A DNA stretch of 34,479 nucleotides from Chitinophagaceae bacterium (GCA_019747705.1 JAIEQM010000045.1:1-34479), one strand, 5' to 3'; positions 15,176-24,443 are shown, counted from the first letter of the stretch. The notes: generated by a model from the sequence alone, not told the origin. Made by a program: numbers and translations.

Positions 15176-15928
15176 ATGAAACAGATCCTTCTGCTGCTGG
15201 CAATATTTGTGTCAGCAACCTCAGTAAATGCACAAACTGCTGATGAAATCATTAACAAATATATTGAAGCTATGGGTGGAAAAGAGAAACTCAAATCCAT
15301 CAAAAGTGTTTACATGGAAGGTACCAGTGTAATGCAAAATGGGGCTGAAATTTCTCAGAAGTCATGGAAAGTGGATGGTAAACTTTATCGTATGGAAGTT
15401 AATTCTCCCATGAGAAATTTTGCAACAGTAGTAACGGATAAAGAAGGCTGGCGCCAGAACCCACGCAGTGGCGGTGCTTTTGAACCTATGACGGCAGAAG
15501 CTGTGACAAACATGCAAAACAACCTGGATTGTGCAGGCCCGTTTGTTGATTATGCAGCCAAAGGACATAAAGTGGAACTGATTGGTAAAGAAGATGTGGA
15601 AGGTGTAAGCTGTTATAAAATAAAAATGACCTATAAAAACGGAAATGATGCTTCTTATTTTTTTGATGCCAATACCTATTTAATCATTCGCATGAGTATG
15701 AAAGGTGGTATGGGCGGATTTGGCGGCGGTGGCGGACGTGGTGGCGCAGGCGGCGGCGCTGACCAGGAACGTTTTACTGATTTTTCTGACTATAAAAAAA
15801 CAGAAGATGGTTATATGTTTCCGTTTAAGATAACACCCGTAGGTATGGGCGGTGGTGTTTATTATGAAAAAATAGAAGTAAACAAACCGGTTGATGCCAA
15901 AGCTTATAAGCCGGAAGCCATGCAATAA
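15176..15928 (+). CDS. Secreted LolA/LppX-like fold protein with a glycine-rich loop (paralogue 1)
   Basis: A 250-residue exported protein: signal peptide MKQILLLLAIFVSATSVNAQ, then QTADEIINKYIEAMGG, the usual opening of Bacteroidota outer-membrane-lipoprotein-sorting-like proteins. Central matches with its neighbour are DYAAKGHKVELIGKEDVEG, CYKIKMTYKNG and the terminal KIEVNKPVDAKAYKPE. A glycine-rich loop (GGMGGFGGGGGRGGAGGG, about residues 177-195) is absent from the paralogue. Proteins of this fold carry lipids or lipoproteins in the periplasm or at the outer membrane; the ligand is unknown. The next gene, 65 bases downstream, is a tandem paralogue. Confidence 0.75.
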   Translation: MKQILLLLAIFVSATSVNAQTADEIINKYIEAMGGKEKLKSIKSVYMEGTSVMQNGAEISQKSWKVDGKLYRMEVNSPMRNFATVVTDKEGWRQNPRSGGAFEPMTAEAVTNMQNNLDCAGPFVDYAAKGHKVELIGKEDVEGVSCYKIKMTYKNGNDASYFFDANTYLIIRMSMKGGMGGFGGGGGRGGAGGGADQERFTDFSDYKKTEDGYMFPFKITPVGMGGGVYYEKIEVNKPVDAKAYKPEAMQ

Positions 15929-15993
15929 TTTTTTTCTGTAACAATTTGAACCACTTTTCTACAAATGTGTTAAACAACAAAAACAAATAAAAA

Positions 15994-16725
15994 ATGAAAA
16001 CCTTGAAACTGGCAGCGCTCTTTATTGCAGCTGCATTAAGCGTAGCCTCGGTAAAAGCACAAACTGCTGATGAAATCATCAGCAAGCATATTGAAGCAAT
16101 TGGCGGGGTGGATAACTGGAAGAAAGTTGCCAGCATTGTTCAAACCGGATCTATTAGCTTCAATGGAATGGAAATTGCTGTTGTAAGAACCGTTTTGCAC
16201 AATAAGGGAAGCCGGCAGGATATTACATTAATGGGTATGAATGGTTACAAGATCATTACCCCTAAAGAAGGATGGAATTTTATGCCTTTTCAGGGTGGTC
16301 AAACAGCGCCTGAGCCAATTACTGATGAAGACTTAAAGGCATCACAGGATGAAATGGATGCTCAGGGCAGTCTTTTTGATTATAAGGCAAAGGGGCATAC
16401 TGTAGAATTTTTGGGTAAAGAAGACGTTGACGGAACTGAGTGTTTTAAAATTAAGCTTACACAAAAGGGCGGGAAAGCTGAAACTTATTTTTTTGATCCT
16501 AAAACATATTATATTGTAAAATCGGTTTCAGTTGTAAAACCAAACGGACAGGAAGCAGAACTAACCACTACTTACAGCAACTATCAAAAACTGGCTGAAG
16601 GTATTTTTGTTCCAATGAATATGGGTGTTCCTTTAGGAGGCCCGGGTATGAATGCTGATTTGATACTTTCAAAAGTTGAGATTAATAAAGCGGTTGACGA
16701 ATCAATTTTCAAACCTGCCAAATAA
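15994..16725 (+). CDS. Secreted LolA/LppX-like fold protein (paralogue 2)
   Basis: A 243-residue exported protein with signal peptide MKTLKLAALFIAAALSVASVKAQ and then TADEIISKHIEAIGG, closely similar to the gene before it. Shared blocks include DYKAKGHTVEFLGKEDVDG, CFKIKLTQKGG, ETYFFDPKTYYIVK and the ending KVEINKAVDESIFKP. It lacks the glycine-rich loop of paralogue 1. The two genes are evidently a tandem duplication and probably one transcript. No lipoprotein cysteine is present, so both should be soluble in the periplasm or secreted. A MITE-like inverted repeat and then a terminator follow. Confidence 0.75.
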   Translation: MKTLKLAALFIAAALSVASVKAQTADEIISKHIEAIGGVDNWKKVASIVQTGSISFNGMEIAVVRTVLHNKGSRQDITLMGMNGYKIITPKEGWNFMPFQGGQTAPEPITDEDLKASQDEMDAQGSLFDYKAKGHTVEFLGKEDVDGTECFKIKLTQKGGKAETYFFDPKTYYIVKSVSVVKPNGQEAELTTTYSNYQKLAEGIFVPMNMGVPLGGPGMNADLILSKVEINKAVDESIFKPAK

Positions 16726-16730
16726 TTTTT

Positions 16731-16914
16731 TAGGTATATACGTTTAAGTCGACCATTTTTATTTTCGGCAAAAAATTGGCTCGATAAAATAGCGATTTGT
16801 GATTTCCATCGTCTAATAGTAAATACATCAACAATGAGCTTTAAAATTATAAATAACGGCATCTTAAAAACATCACCTGTGATTTTTTTTGGAATACCTA
16901 AGCGTATATACCTA
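16731..16914. repeat. MITE-like inverted repeat element (184 bp)
   Basis: Arms TAGGTATATACGTTTA (16731-16746) and TAAGCGTATATACCTA (16899-16914) are inverted copies with one mismatch, and a weaker match continues inward to about 24 bases. The 152-base interior is AT-rich with no plausible gene. Size and layout fit a miniature inverted-repeat element, but no target duplication is clear. Confidence 0.5.
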
Positions 16915-16926
16915 ATATTTTTTTTT

Positions 16927-16952
16927 AACCCCGCTCACAGTCGGGGTTTTTT
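16927..16952 (+). terminator. Rho-independent terminator
   Basis: AACCCCG, an 8-base loop, CGGGGTT and a T run form a strong terminator. A T run (16919-16926) also precedes the stem rather than an A run, so it probably works in the plus direction only. It ends the LolA-like transcript 21 bases before the next ATG, so that gene may depend on read-through or on a promoter within the MITE-like element. Confidence 0.8.
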
Positions 16953-16972
16953 GTTATACCAAATTAATTATT

Positions 16973-19900
16973 ATGTATAAGTTTATTTTTTTGTGCTTTT
17001 GTATTGTCACACCTCCACTTTTATTTGCGCAAACAACCATCAACTCCGCCACCTTTGGTATGATGGAAGCAAGAAAGATTGGTCCGGCTACTATGAGCGG
17101 ACGAATTACTGATATTAAAGGCGTGGACAGCGACGGCGGCAAAACACTTTATATAGGTACAGCCGGTGGAGGTGTATGGAAAAGTACAACAGCAGGCGCT
17201 TCTTTCAAACCCATTTTTGATAAATACACACAAAGTATTGGCTCTGTTGCTATTGATCAGAAAAACCCAAAAACCATTTATGTTGGAACAGGAGAGAGCA
17301 ATATGCGGAACTCTGTTTCTATTGGTGATGGTATGTACAAATCAACCGATGGTGGTGATAACTGGGTAAAGATTGGATTAGACAGTACAGAACATATTTC
17401 AAAAGTGATGGTTGATCCCAATAATTCAAATATTATTTATGTATCAGCTCCCGGCCCCTTATGGAGCAACAGTACACACCGTGGTTTATATAAATCAACA
17501 GATGCCGGTAAAACATGGGAAAAGATTTTATACATCAGTGATAAAGCAGGTGTGGCTGATTTGGAAATGGATCCCACCAATACCAATATTTTATATGCCA
17601 CCACATGGGAGTTTCGCCGCCTGCCTTATGCATTTAACAGCGGTGGCGCCGGCAGTGGTATTTATAAAAGTTATGATGGCGGTAAAACATGGAAAGAACT
17701 TTCAAATGGCCTCCCCAAAAAACCTTTTGGAAGAGTAGCATTGGCATTGGCTCCATCAGCATCGCAAAATTTACTGGCGATTGTTGAGAGTGAAAACACA
17801 GGGTTGTATATATCCAGTGATAGCGGCAATACATGGAAGGAACAAAGCGCTACAGAAAACATCCGCTCAAGACCTTTTTATTTTTCAACGCTTGAAGTAG
17901 ATCCAAAAGATCCCAAACGTGTTTATCGCCCTGCATTTTCATTTGCTTACTCAGTGGATGGTGGCTACTCTTATGCAGAAGCAAGCAATGAAGGCGGATG
18001 GGTGCACAGTGATTGTCATGCATTATGGATCAATCCTGTTAACACAAATATTCTTTACCTGGGAACCGATGGTGGAGTTTATTTTAGTTTAGACCGTGGC
18101 GCCACCTGGAAATTTTGTAACAATTTACCTGTTGGTCAGTTTTATCATGTTAAAGCAGATAATGAACAACCATACAAAATTTATGGCGGCCTGCAGGATA
18201 ATGGTAGCTGGTATGCACCCAGTGCTGTGCCGGGCGGAGTATTAAATGGCGACTGGAAAGCTATTTATGGTGGCGATGGTTTTTGGGTGCAGCCCGATCC
18301 GTTTGACCCCAGCATTACTTATGCAGAATACCAGGGTGGTAATATGAGCCGCATCAATATTAAGAACGGAACCAGTGTTACCATTCAGCCGCAGGCTTCT
18401 GCAGGTGATGAAAAACTGCGTTATAACTGGAACACACCCATTGTTATTGGCGCCAATAACAAAAAAAATATTTACACCGGCGCCCAGTACTTATATAAGA
18501 GCACAGACCGTGGCAGCAACTGGACTAAAATTTCTACCGATCTCACTACCAATGATAAGAAAAAACAGGAGCAGGAAAAAAGCGGCGGTTTAAGCGCTGA
18601 TGTTACAAGTGCTGAAAATCATTGTACCATTTTTACCATTGCAGAAAGCCCGCTGGATGAAAATATAATTTGGGTGGGAACCGATGATGGTAATTTACAA
18701 CTCACAATGGATGGTGGTAAAACATGGGCCAATGTATCGGCCAACTGTGCTGCAGCAGGTATTGCCAAACAGGCATGGGTGAGCAGCATTGAACCAAGTA
18801 TGTTTGATAAGAATGTAGTATATGCCACATTTGAAAATCATATGTATGGCGATCATGCAACTTACGCAGCAGTGAGTGCAGATATGGGCAAAACATGGAA
18901 GAAGTTTGAGAGTAAAGAGTTTACCGGATTTGCACATAAGATTAAAGAGGATATCGTCAATAAAAATTTATTGTTCCTTGGTACGGAGATGGGATTATTT
19001 GCAAGTGTAAATGGCGGTGCAGACTGGTTCCGTATGAAAAACAATATTCCCTGGTATGCACTGGTGCGTGATATACAAATTCAGCCGCAAACAAATGATT
19101 TGATACTGGCCACTCATGGGCGCAGCATTATTGTGGTTGAAAACATTGCACCCATGCGCAGCATTACGCCTGATGTGGCGGGTAAAGAAGCAATACTGCT
19201 CAATGATAAACCCATTACCCTTTCAATGGGTAAATACAATGGCGGCTTCCCCAACTCTGCCGGCGATTGGAATGGCGGTGTTTTATCAGGTGGCATTACA
19301 CCTATTCAGTATTATTTAAAAGACAGACCGAATTCCATTACCATGGAAGTATTTGATAAAGAAGGCAAGCTGGTGCAGAAATTAGTTCCCTCTAACAGAA
19401 AGGGGTACAATAAAGTATTCTGGAACCAGCGTGGCATTCCGCCCAAAACAGCAAAGGGTGGTAATCAAATGGACTTTGTCGCCTTTCTTTCACCACAGGT
19501 ATTGCCGGGTGATTATACTGTGAAGATGAAAGTAAATGGTAAAGAATATACACAAACCATTAAAGTGGTGCATGATGAAACCAATAAAGATTTCACGCTC
19601 AAAGACCGTGAACAGCAGCACAAAACCGGTATGCAGATTTTTGCCATGCATGAACGTTTGGCCAAACTGGTTGACAGCATCAATACCACACAGGCATTGC
19701 TGAAAAAGAATATTGATTCCACTAAAAATGCAAAAACAAAGAAACTGCTGCAGGAGTACTGGGATAAACTGGAAACACTGCGTTTAACACTGGTGCCGCC
19801 TATTATGAAAGGTACCGGTGATTTAAAACGTCTGCGCAATGATATCAGTGATGTGTATGCAGCCGTTGTAAACCAGGAAGCGCCACCCAGCAACCTGCAA

Positions 19901-20050
19901 TTACAGCGTGTGGATATGCTTACCAAAGAAATTGAAAAAGCAGAACAGCAAAACAATTTGCTCAAACAGCAGTTTGAAAAGAAAGCGATGGATGCCATTC
20001 AAAAAGAAATGCAAAAGCATCCAACGGTGAATGTGCCGGAAAAGAAATAA
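16973..20050 (+). CDS. Giant secreted Asp-box beta-propeller protein (VPS10/sortilin-like)
   Basis: A 1025-residue exported protein with signal peptide MYKFIFLCFCIVTPPLLFAQ. The first 700 or so residues are a chain of propeller strands with many Asp-box motifs: STDGGDNW, STDAGKTW, SYDGGKTW, SSDSGNTW, SLDRGATW, STDRGSNW, TMDGGKTW, SADMGKTW. The conserved opening ...ARKIGPATMSGRI...GTAGGGVWKSTTAG is shared with the gene at 20462. A beta-sandwich-like region with LVQKLVPSNRKGYNKVFWNQRG and an alpha-helical, coiled-coil-rich C-terminus (about 865-1025) follow. Databases often name this family glycosyl hydrolase or sortilin-related, but no glycosidase active site is visible; Asp-boxes are structural. 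No C-terminal sorting domain of type A is obvious. Function is unknown. Confidence 0.85.
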   Translation: MYKFIFLCFCIVTPPLLFAQTTINSATFGMMEARKIGPATMSGRITDIKGVDSDGGKTLYIGTAGGGVWKSTTAGASFKPIFDKYTQSIGSVAIDQKNPKTIYVGTGESNMRNSVSIGDGMYKSTDGGDNWVKIGLDSTEHISKVMVDPNNSNIIYVSAPGPLWSNSTHRGLYKSTDAGKTWEKILYISDKAGVADLEMDPTNTNILYATTWEFRRLPYAFNSGGAGSGIYKSYDGGKTWKELSNGLPKKPFGRVALALAPSASQNLLAIVESENTGLYISSDSGNTWKEQSATENIRSRPFYFSTLEVDPKDPKRVYRPAFSFAYSVDGGYSYAEASNEGGWVHSDCHALWINPVNTNILYLGTDGGVYFSLDRGATWKFCNNLPVGQFYHVKADNEQPYKIYGGLQDNGSWYAPSAVPGGVLNGDWKAIYGGDGFWVQPDPFDPSITYAEYQGGNMSRINIKNGTSVTIQPQASAGDEKLRYNWNTPIVIGANNKKNIYTGAQYLYKSTDRGSNWTKISTDLTTNDKKKQEQEKSGGLSADVTSAENHCTIFTIAESPLDENIIWVGTDDGNLQLTMDGGKTWANVSANCAAAGIAKQAWVSSIEPSMFDKNVVYATFENHMYGDHATYAAVSADMGKTWKKFESKEFTGFAHKIKEDIVNKNLLFLGTEMGLFASVNGGADWFRMKNNIPWYALVRDIQIQPQTNDLILATHGRSIIVVENIAPMRSITPDVAGKEAILLNDKPITLSMGKYNGGFPNSAGDWNGGVLSGGITPIQYYLKDRPNSITMEVFDKEGKLVQKLVPSNRKGYNKVFWNQRGIPPKTAKGGNQMDFVAFLSPQVLPGDYTVKMKVNGKEYTQTIKVVHDETNKDFTLKDREQQHKTGMQIFAMHERLAKLVDSINTTQALLKKNIDSTKNAKTKKLLQEYWDKLETLRLTLVPPIMKGTGDLKRLRNDISDVYAAVVNQEAPPSNLQLQRVDMLTKEIEKAEQQNNLLKQQFEKKAMDAIQKEMQKHPTVNVPEKK

Positions 20051-20069
20051 AAGGATGCATTAATCGTTT

Positions 20070-20101
20070 AACCTCGGCTTTTATTGGCGGAGGTTTTTTA
20101 T
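20070..20101 (+). terminator. Rho-independent terminator after the first propeller gene
   Basis: Arms AACCTC (20070-20075) and GAGGTT (20090-20095) are followed by a T run. It lies 20 bases after the stop codon of the first propeller gene. Confidence 0.65.
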
Positions 20102-20374
20102 TTTATTGTTTCAGAGTTTAAATGATAAATATCAGCAGGCTTGAAGTAGAAATCAGGAATGCCTCTTTGCAAAAAGAGTGTATAACGGATTGAAACTAAA
20201 ATCCCGGAAAGAAGTATGCAACATCACCATTGCCCAGCCAAATATTTCAATTCTTCTCCCCGGGGCAATCCCTTTCTTTTACCGTATATCAAATTCAAAT
20301 AAACAGTTGATGGGGTTTCCTGTTTCCTTTCGTACATTCAGCCTCCAAAACAAAAATCAGCCATGAAATGAGGT

Positions 20375-20420
20375 ACAAAAAAAGTTGATTTAGATTACGT
20401 AAACAATCAACTTTTTTTGT
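20375..20420. terminator. Perfect 16-bp hairpin, possible bidirectional terminator
   Basis: ACAAAAAAAGTTGATT (20375-20390) and AATCAACTTTTTTTGT (20405-20420) are exact inverted copies around a 14-base loop. The A7/T7 tails outside a GTTGATT stem suit a weak bidirectional terminator. It ends about 40 bases before the next start codon, so a role in the leader of the second propeller gene is also possible. Confidence 0.45.
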
Positions 20421-20461
20421 GACGAATTCTATGTGGCCAACTTCAAATAAAAGATAATCAC

Positions 20462-23400
20462 ATGAGAAAATTTGTATTGCTTGCTGTTGCATGTACAGTA
20501 ACAGTTATTTCATTTGCACAAAAAAAGAATCAACCCCCTCAACCCGCACCATCGTTTAATGAAGAACAGGTGTATGGTAAACTTAAGTACCGTTCCATCG
20601 GCCCTTACCGTGGCGGAAGAAGTGGCGCCGTAACCGGCAGTTATAAAAACAAAACTACTTTTTATATGGGCGCCACAGGTGGTGGCGTTTGGAAAACAAG
20701 TGATGGGGGCAGTAACTGGAAAAATATTTCAGATAAATATTTTGGAAGCAGCATTGGTGCCGTAGCTGTTGCGCCGGGTGATGAAAGTGTGATTTATGTG
20801 GGCGAAGGTGAAAACACCATGCGTGGTAATGTAAGCGAAGGTCTTGGTGGTATGTGGCGCAGCGATGATGGTGGCCGCAGTTGGAAAAATCTTGGATTGA
20901 AAGATGCACGCCATATTGTTCGCATTATCATTCATCCAAAAAACCCGGATGTGGTTACGGTTGCAGTGATGGGTCATTTGTTTGGTCCCAATGATGAGCG
21001 GGGTGTTTATAAAACAACAGATGGGGGTAAAAACTGGAAACGAGTTTTGTTTGTAAACAATCAAACAGGTTGCAGTGATTTGGTTGCTGAACCCGGCAAT
21101 CCCAATACATTATACGCAGGTATGTGGCGGTTGATTCGCACGCCTTACAGTTTGGAAAGTGGTGGCGAAGGAAGCGGTTTGTATAAATCAACAGATGGTG
21201 GTGATACATGGACCAATGTTTCAGCAATGAAAGGTTTACCCAAAGGCACATGGGGCATTGTGGGTGTTGCGTTTGCACCCAGTAATACAGAACGCATTTA
21301 TGCTATCATCGAAAATGCCAATGGTGGTTTGTTCCGCAGTGATGATGCCGGTGAAACATGGCAACTCATGAGCAGCGATAACAATATTCGCCAGCGTGCA
21401 TGGTATTACACCAAAGTGTTTGTGGATCCAAAGAACCCGGATGTGGTGTATTGCCCCAATGTAAATTTTATGAAGAGCCGTGATGGTGGCCGCACATTCC
21501 AGGTAGGTGCAAGAACACCGCATGGCGATCATCATGATCTCTGGATTGATCCGGAAAATGGTGATCGTATGATTGTGGCTGATGACGGTGGCGCACAGGT
21601 GAGCTTTGATGGCGGTAACAACTGGAGCACATACATGAACCAGCCAACAGCACAGTTTTACAGAGTAAGTACAGATAACAGTTTTCCTTACCGCATTCTT
21701 GGTGCACAGCAGGATAACTCAACCGTTCGTATTAAAAGCAGAACAAATGGCATGGGCATTACTGAACAGGATTGGGAAAGTACTGCAGGTGCAGAGAGTG
21801 GTTATGTAGTGGCTGATCCTAACAATCCTGATATTGTTTATGGTGGTAACTATGGTGGTTATCTTTCACGTCTTGATCACCGCACCGGTGAAAACAGAGC
21901 CATCAATGTGTGGCCTGATAACCCAATGGGTGCTGGCGCTGATGTGCAGCGGTATCGCTTTCAATGGAACTTCCCCATTTTCTTTTCACCGCACAATCCT
22001 AAAAAATTATACACTGCAGGCAATGTATTGTTTGCAACAGAAGATGAAGGAAAAACATGGACGGCGTTGAGCGGCGATTTAACGACCAATGATAAAAGCA
22101 AACAAAAATCAAGCGGTGGACCCATTACACAGGATAATACTTCAGTGGAATATTATTGTACCATTTTTACGGCAACAGAAAGCTGGATTGAAAAAGATTT
22201 GTTATGGACGGGCAGTGATGATGGTTTGATACATGTAAGTAAAGATGGCGGAAAGAACTGGGAGAATGTAACACCGAAAGATGTGACGCAATGGATGATG
22301 TGGAATTGTGTGGAAGCAGATCCGTTTAAAAAAGGTACTGCTTATTTTGTGGGTACAAGATACAAGGTAGATGATTACACACCTTATATCTACAAAACAG
22401 AAGATTATGGTAAAACATGGAAACTCATAACCAACGGCATCAGTAAAATGCATTTTACAAGAGCATTGCGTGCCGATCATAAGCGTGCAGGTTTATTGTA
22501 TGCAGGTACTGAGTTTGGAATGTATATTTCTTTTGATGAAGGCGCTACATGGAAATCATTTCAATTAAACATGCCTGTTGTTCCCATTACAGATATGACT
22601 ATCAAAGAAAATGATCTCATCATTGCAACACAGGGCCGCAGTTTTTATGTGCTGGATGATTTAAGTGTGCTGCAACAGGTAAAACCCGAAGTGGCTGCAA
22701 AGAACCTGCATGTGTTTGATGTAAACCCAGCATACCGTGTGCAGGCAAGTCAGTTCTCACGGTTTTTTGGTGCACCCCGTAATGTGGGAGCTAATCCACC
22801 AGCCGGTGTGGTGATCAACTATCATGCACTGAATGTAACCGACAGCACCAAAGCATCTATCACCATCATGGATAAAAACAAAAAAGTAATTAAAACATTT
22901 GTAACGGATGCCAAAGAAAATAAACTGGAAGTAAGTAAAGGTTTGAACCAGTTTAACTGGGATTTGAATTATCCGCCTGCTGAATCAACTGAAGGAATGA
23001 TTTTATGGACAGGTACGCCCGGCGCCATCACTGCTGCTCCCGGCAATTATTTTGCAAAAGTAAAAGTGGGAACAGATTCTGCAGAAGTTCCGTTTACTGT
23101 TGTGGCTGATCCCAACTATAAAATTTCACAGGCTGATTATGAAGAGCAGTTTAATTTCTTAATGACCATCCAAACCAAGTTCAACGAAATACAAAAAGGT
23201 ATTAAAGACATCCGTGCATTGCGTACACAAATCAATGAGTTTGTTGCAAGGCAGGGTAAAGATTGTCCTAAAGAAGTGAAAGACATGGCCACTGCTATTA
23301 ACAAAGAACTCACAGCCATTGAAGAAACCTTGTATCAAACAAAATCCAAGAGCGGACAGGATCCCTTAAACTTCCCCATCCGTATCAATGATAAAATGAG

Positions 23401-23587
23401 TGGTTTGTTTGATGTGGTGAACAGCGGTATTGCAGCCCCCGGCAAACAATCAAAAGATTTTTACACAGAGCTGAGCGGACAGGCTGATGCACAACTGAAT
23501 AAATTGAAGAAGATTGTAAGTGAGGATGTGCCGAAGTTGAATCAGTTAATAAGAGAGAAGAGTTTGAATGTGATAGGGGTGAAGTAA
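20462..23587 (+). CDS. Giant secreted Asp-box beta-propeller protein (second paralogue)
   Basis: A 1041-residue exported protein with a signal peptide (MRKFVLLAVACTVTVISFAQ) and a lysine/proline-rich mature start. It follows the same plan as the gene at 16973: YRSIGPYRGGRSGAV and GATGGGVWKTSDGGSNW at the start, Asp-boxes SDDGGRSW, TTDGGKNW, STDGGDTW, SDDAGETW, SFDGGNNW, SKDGGKNW, TEDYGKTW and SFDEGATW through about residue 720. Then comes a sandwich-like region with NQFNWDLNYPPAES and a helical C-terminus. DHHDLWIDPENGDRMIVADDGG matches the SDCHALWINPVNTNI segment of its neighbour. The pair probably arose by old duplication. The protein is extracytoplasmic; substrate or partner is unknown. 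A hairpin of the RAYT-linked family begins four bases after its stop codon. Confidence 0.85.
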   Translation: MRKFVLLAVACTVTVISFAQKKNQPPQPAPSFNEEQVYGKLKYRSIGPYRGGRSGAVTGSYKNKTTFYMGATGGGVWKTSDGGSNWKNISDKYFGSSIGAVAVAPGDESVIYVGEGENTMRGNVSEGLGGMWRSDDGGRSWKNLGLKDARHIVRIIIHPKNPDVVTVAVMGHLFGPNDERGVYKTTDGGKNWKRVLFVNNQTGCSDLVAEPGNPNTLYAGMWRLIRTPYSLESGGEGSGLYKSTDGGDTWTNVSAMKGLPKGTWGIVGVAFAPSNTERIYAIIENANGGLFRSDDAGETWQLMSSDNNIRQRAWYYTKVFVDPKNPDVVYCPNVNFMKSRDGGRTFQVGARTPHGDHHDLWIDPENGDRMIVADDGGAQVSFDGGNNWSTYMNQPTAQFYRVSTDNSFPYRILGAQQDNSTVRIKSRTNGMGITEQDWESTAGAESGYVVADPNNPDIVYGGNYGGYLSRLDHRTGENRAINVWPDNPMGAGADVQRYRFQWNFPIFFSPHNPKKLYTAGNVLFATEDEGKTWTALSGDLTTNDKSKQKSSGGPITQDNTSVEYYCTIFTATESWIEKDLLWTGSDDGLIHVSKDGGKNWENVTPKDVTQWMMWNCVEADPFKKGTAYFVGTRYKVDDYTPYIYKTEDYGKTWKLITNGISKMHFTRALRADHKRAGLLYAGTEFGMYISFDEGATWKSFQLNMPVVPITDMTIKENDLIIATQGRSFYVLDDLSVLQQVKPEVAAKNLHVFDVNPAYRVQASQFSRFFGAPRNVGANPPAGVVINYHALNVTDSTKASITIMDKNKKVIKTFVTDAKENKLEVSKGLNQFNWDLNYPPAESTEGMILWTGTPGAITAAPGNYFAKVKVGTDSAEVPFTVVADPNYKISQADYEEQFNFLMTIQTKFNEIQKGIKDIRALRTQINEFVARQGKDCPKEVKDMATAINKELTAIEETLYQTKSKSGQDPLNFPIRINDKMSGLFDVVNSGIAAPGKQSKDFYTELSGQADAQLNKLKKIVSEDVPKLNQLIREKSLNVIGVK

Positions 23588-23591
23588 AGAA

Positions 23592-23644
23592 GCACACATA
23601 AAGGCGGCACCTTTTGTATTTCAAGGTGTTGTCTTTATGTGTGC
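23592..23644. repeat. RAYT-associated REP-like hairpin 1
   Basis: Outer arms GCACACATAAAG and CTTTATGTGTGC are perfect, and an inner GCACCTT pairs with AAGGTG across a TTGTATTT-type loop. The inner core is shared with the other hairpins around the transposase. It may also serve as the terminator of the propeller gene. Confidence 0.7.
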
Positions 23645-23679
23645 ATTTAAAGAAAGATATTATCATTTTGCAGGCTGTT

Positions 23680-23727
23680 AAATCCGAAAGACATCACCTT
23701 TTTGTAAAGGTGCCGTCTTTCGGATTT
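23680..23727. repeat. RAYT-associated REP-like hairpin 2
   Basis: Perfect 13-base outer arms AAATCCGAAAGAC and GTCTTTCGGATTT enclose an inner CACCTTT/AAAGGTG stem with a TTGT loop. It lies 33 bases before the transposase start codon. Confidence 0.75.
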
Positions 23728-23760
23728 GTATTTTTAAAAATTCATCTGTATTTTTCTTTC

Positions 23761-24426
23761 ATGAGTGTAAATGAAAAATACCATGCAGTTTTTAAACCGG
23801 GTGAATGTTATCATGTTTACAATTGCACCAACAATGGCGAAAAGCTTTTTCGTTCCAATGAAAATTATTACTTCTTTTTAAAAAAATACGGTCACTATAT
23901 GCAGCCTTTTGCTGAAACCTTTGCTTACAACCTGTTGCCCAATCATTTTCATACAGTGTGCAGGTTGCGTTCGGCAGAAACTATTCAGCAATACCTTGCC
24001 TGTATTAAGCAAGAAAACCTCCTGAAAGCCGAACTTGCATTTTTAGAGAACACTGAATTGTATTTTGACAATTTAATAGAATCACAGTTTCACCGCTTCT
24101 TCACTTCATACTCTATGTCGTTCAACAAAATGTACAGTCGCAAAGGAAATTTATTTCATCGTGCTTTTAAACGTGTTCATATTGCTGATGAAAAGCAGTT
24201 GTTTCACACAGTTATCTATGTGCATGCCAATGCCGTAAAACATAAGATAGTAAAACAGTTAGAAGGCTACCCGTTTACTTCTTACCACAGTTATTTATCA
24301 GACGCTGCATCTTTGCTTTCAAGAGAAGAAATCTTTAATTTATTTGGTGGAAAAGAAGCCTTTGTCAGGATGCATAAAGAACAAACAGATTATTATTACA
24401 AAGACCCGGGATTTGACGATGAATAA
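23761..24426 (+). CDS. IS200-like REP-associated tyrosine transposase (RAYT)
   Basis: A 221-residue single-strand transposase of the Y1/HUH type. The family opening PGECYHVYNCTNNGEKLFRSNENYYFFL is followed by the metal-binding HUH motif in LLPNHFHTVCR (H62, H64). The helix bearing the probable catalytic tyrosine follows (SYSMSFNKMYSRKGNLF; Y117 or Y125), then the terminal YVHANAVKHKI block. The frame is open 49 codons upstream, but that stretch spans hairpin 2, so the ATG at 23761 is chosen. RAYTs process REP palindromes and do not usually move as classical insertion sequences. Here four hairpins with a common CACCTT/AAGGTG core flank the gene, two on each side, giving a gene-plus-REP unit of about 1 kb. 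The protein looks complete. Confidence 0.85.
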   Translation: MSVNEKYHAVFKPGECYHVYNCTNNGEKLFRSNENYYFFLKKYGHYMQPFAETFAYNLLPNHFHTVCRLRSAETIQQYLACIKQENLLKAELAFLENTELYFDNLIESQFHRFFTSYSMSFNKMYSRKGNLFHRAFKRVHIADEKQLFHTVIYVHANAVKHKIVKQLEGYPFTSYHSYLSDAASLLSREEIFNLFGGKEAFVRMHKEQTDYYYKDPGFDDE

Positions 24427-24443
24427 ATAAAATCTTAAAAAGG

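Larger units (their letters stand above)
20051..20461. other. Spacer between the two propeller genes
   Basis: No convincing gene lies here; a 62-codon frame at 20178-20366 has no family resemblance. The spacer starts with a terminator (20070-20101) and carries a 16-base perfect hairpin near its end (20375-20420). The second propeller gene therefore probably has its own promoter, which I could not pinpoint. Confidence 0.5.

Noticed and set aside
20178..20366. Small gene between the propeller genes
   Set aside because: No family resemblance, poor start context and odd composition; the region has terminator-like structures instead.
16973..23587. True glycoside hydrolase activity for the Asp-box proteins
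   Set aside because: Asp-boxes are structural repeats found in many propellers; I see no catalytic set, so the name is not used.
23614..23760. N-terminal extension of the transposase
   Set aside because: It translates straight through REP-like hairpin 2, and the family start matches the ATG at 23761.
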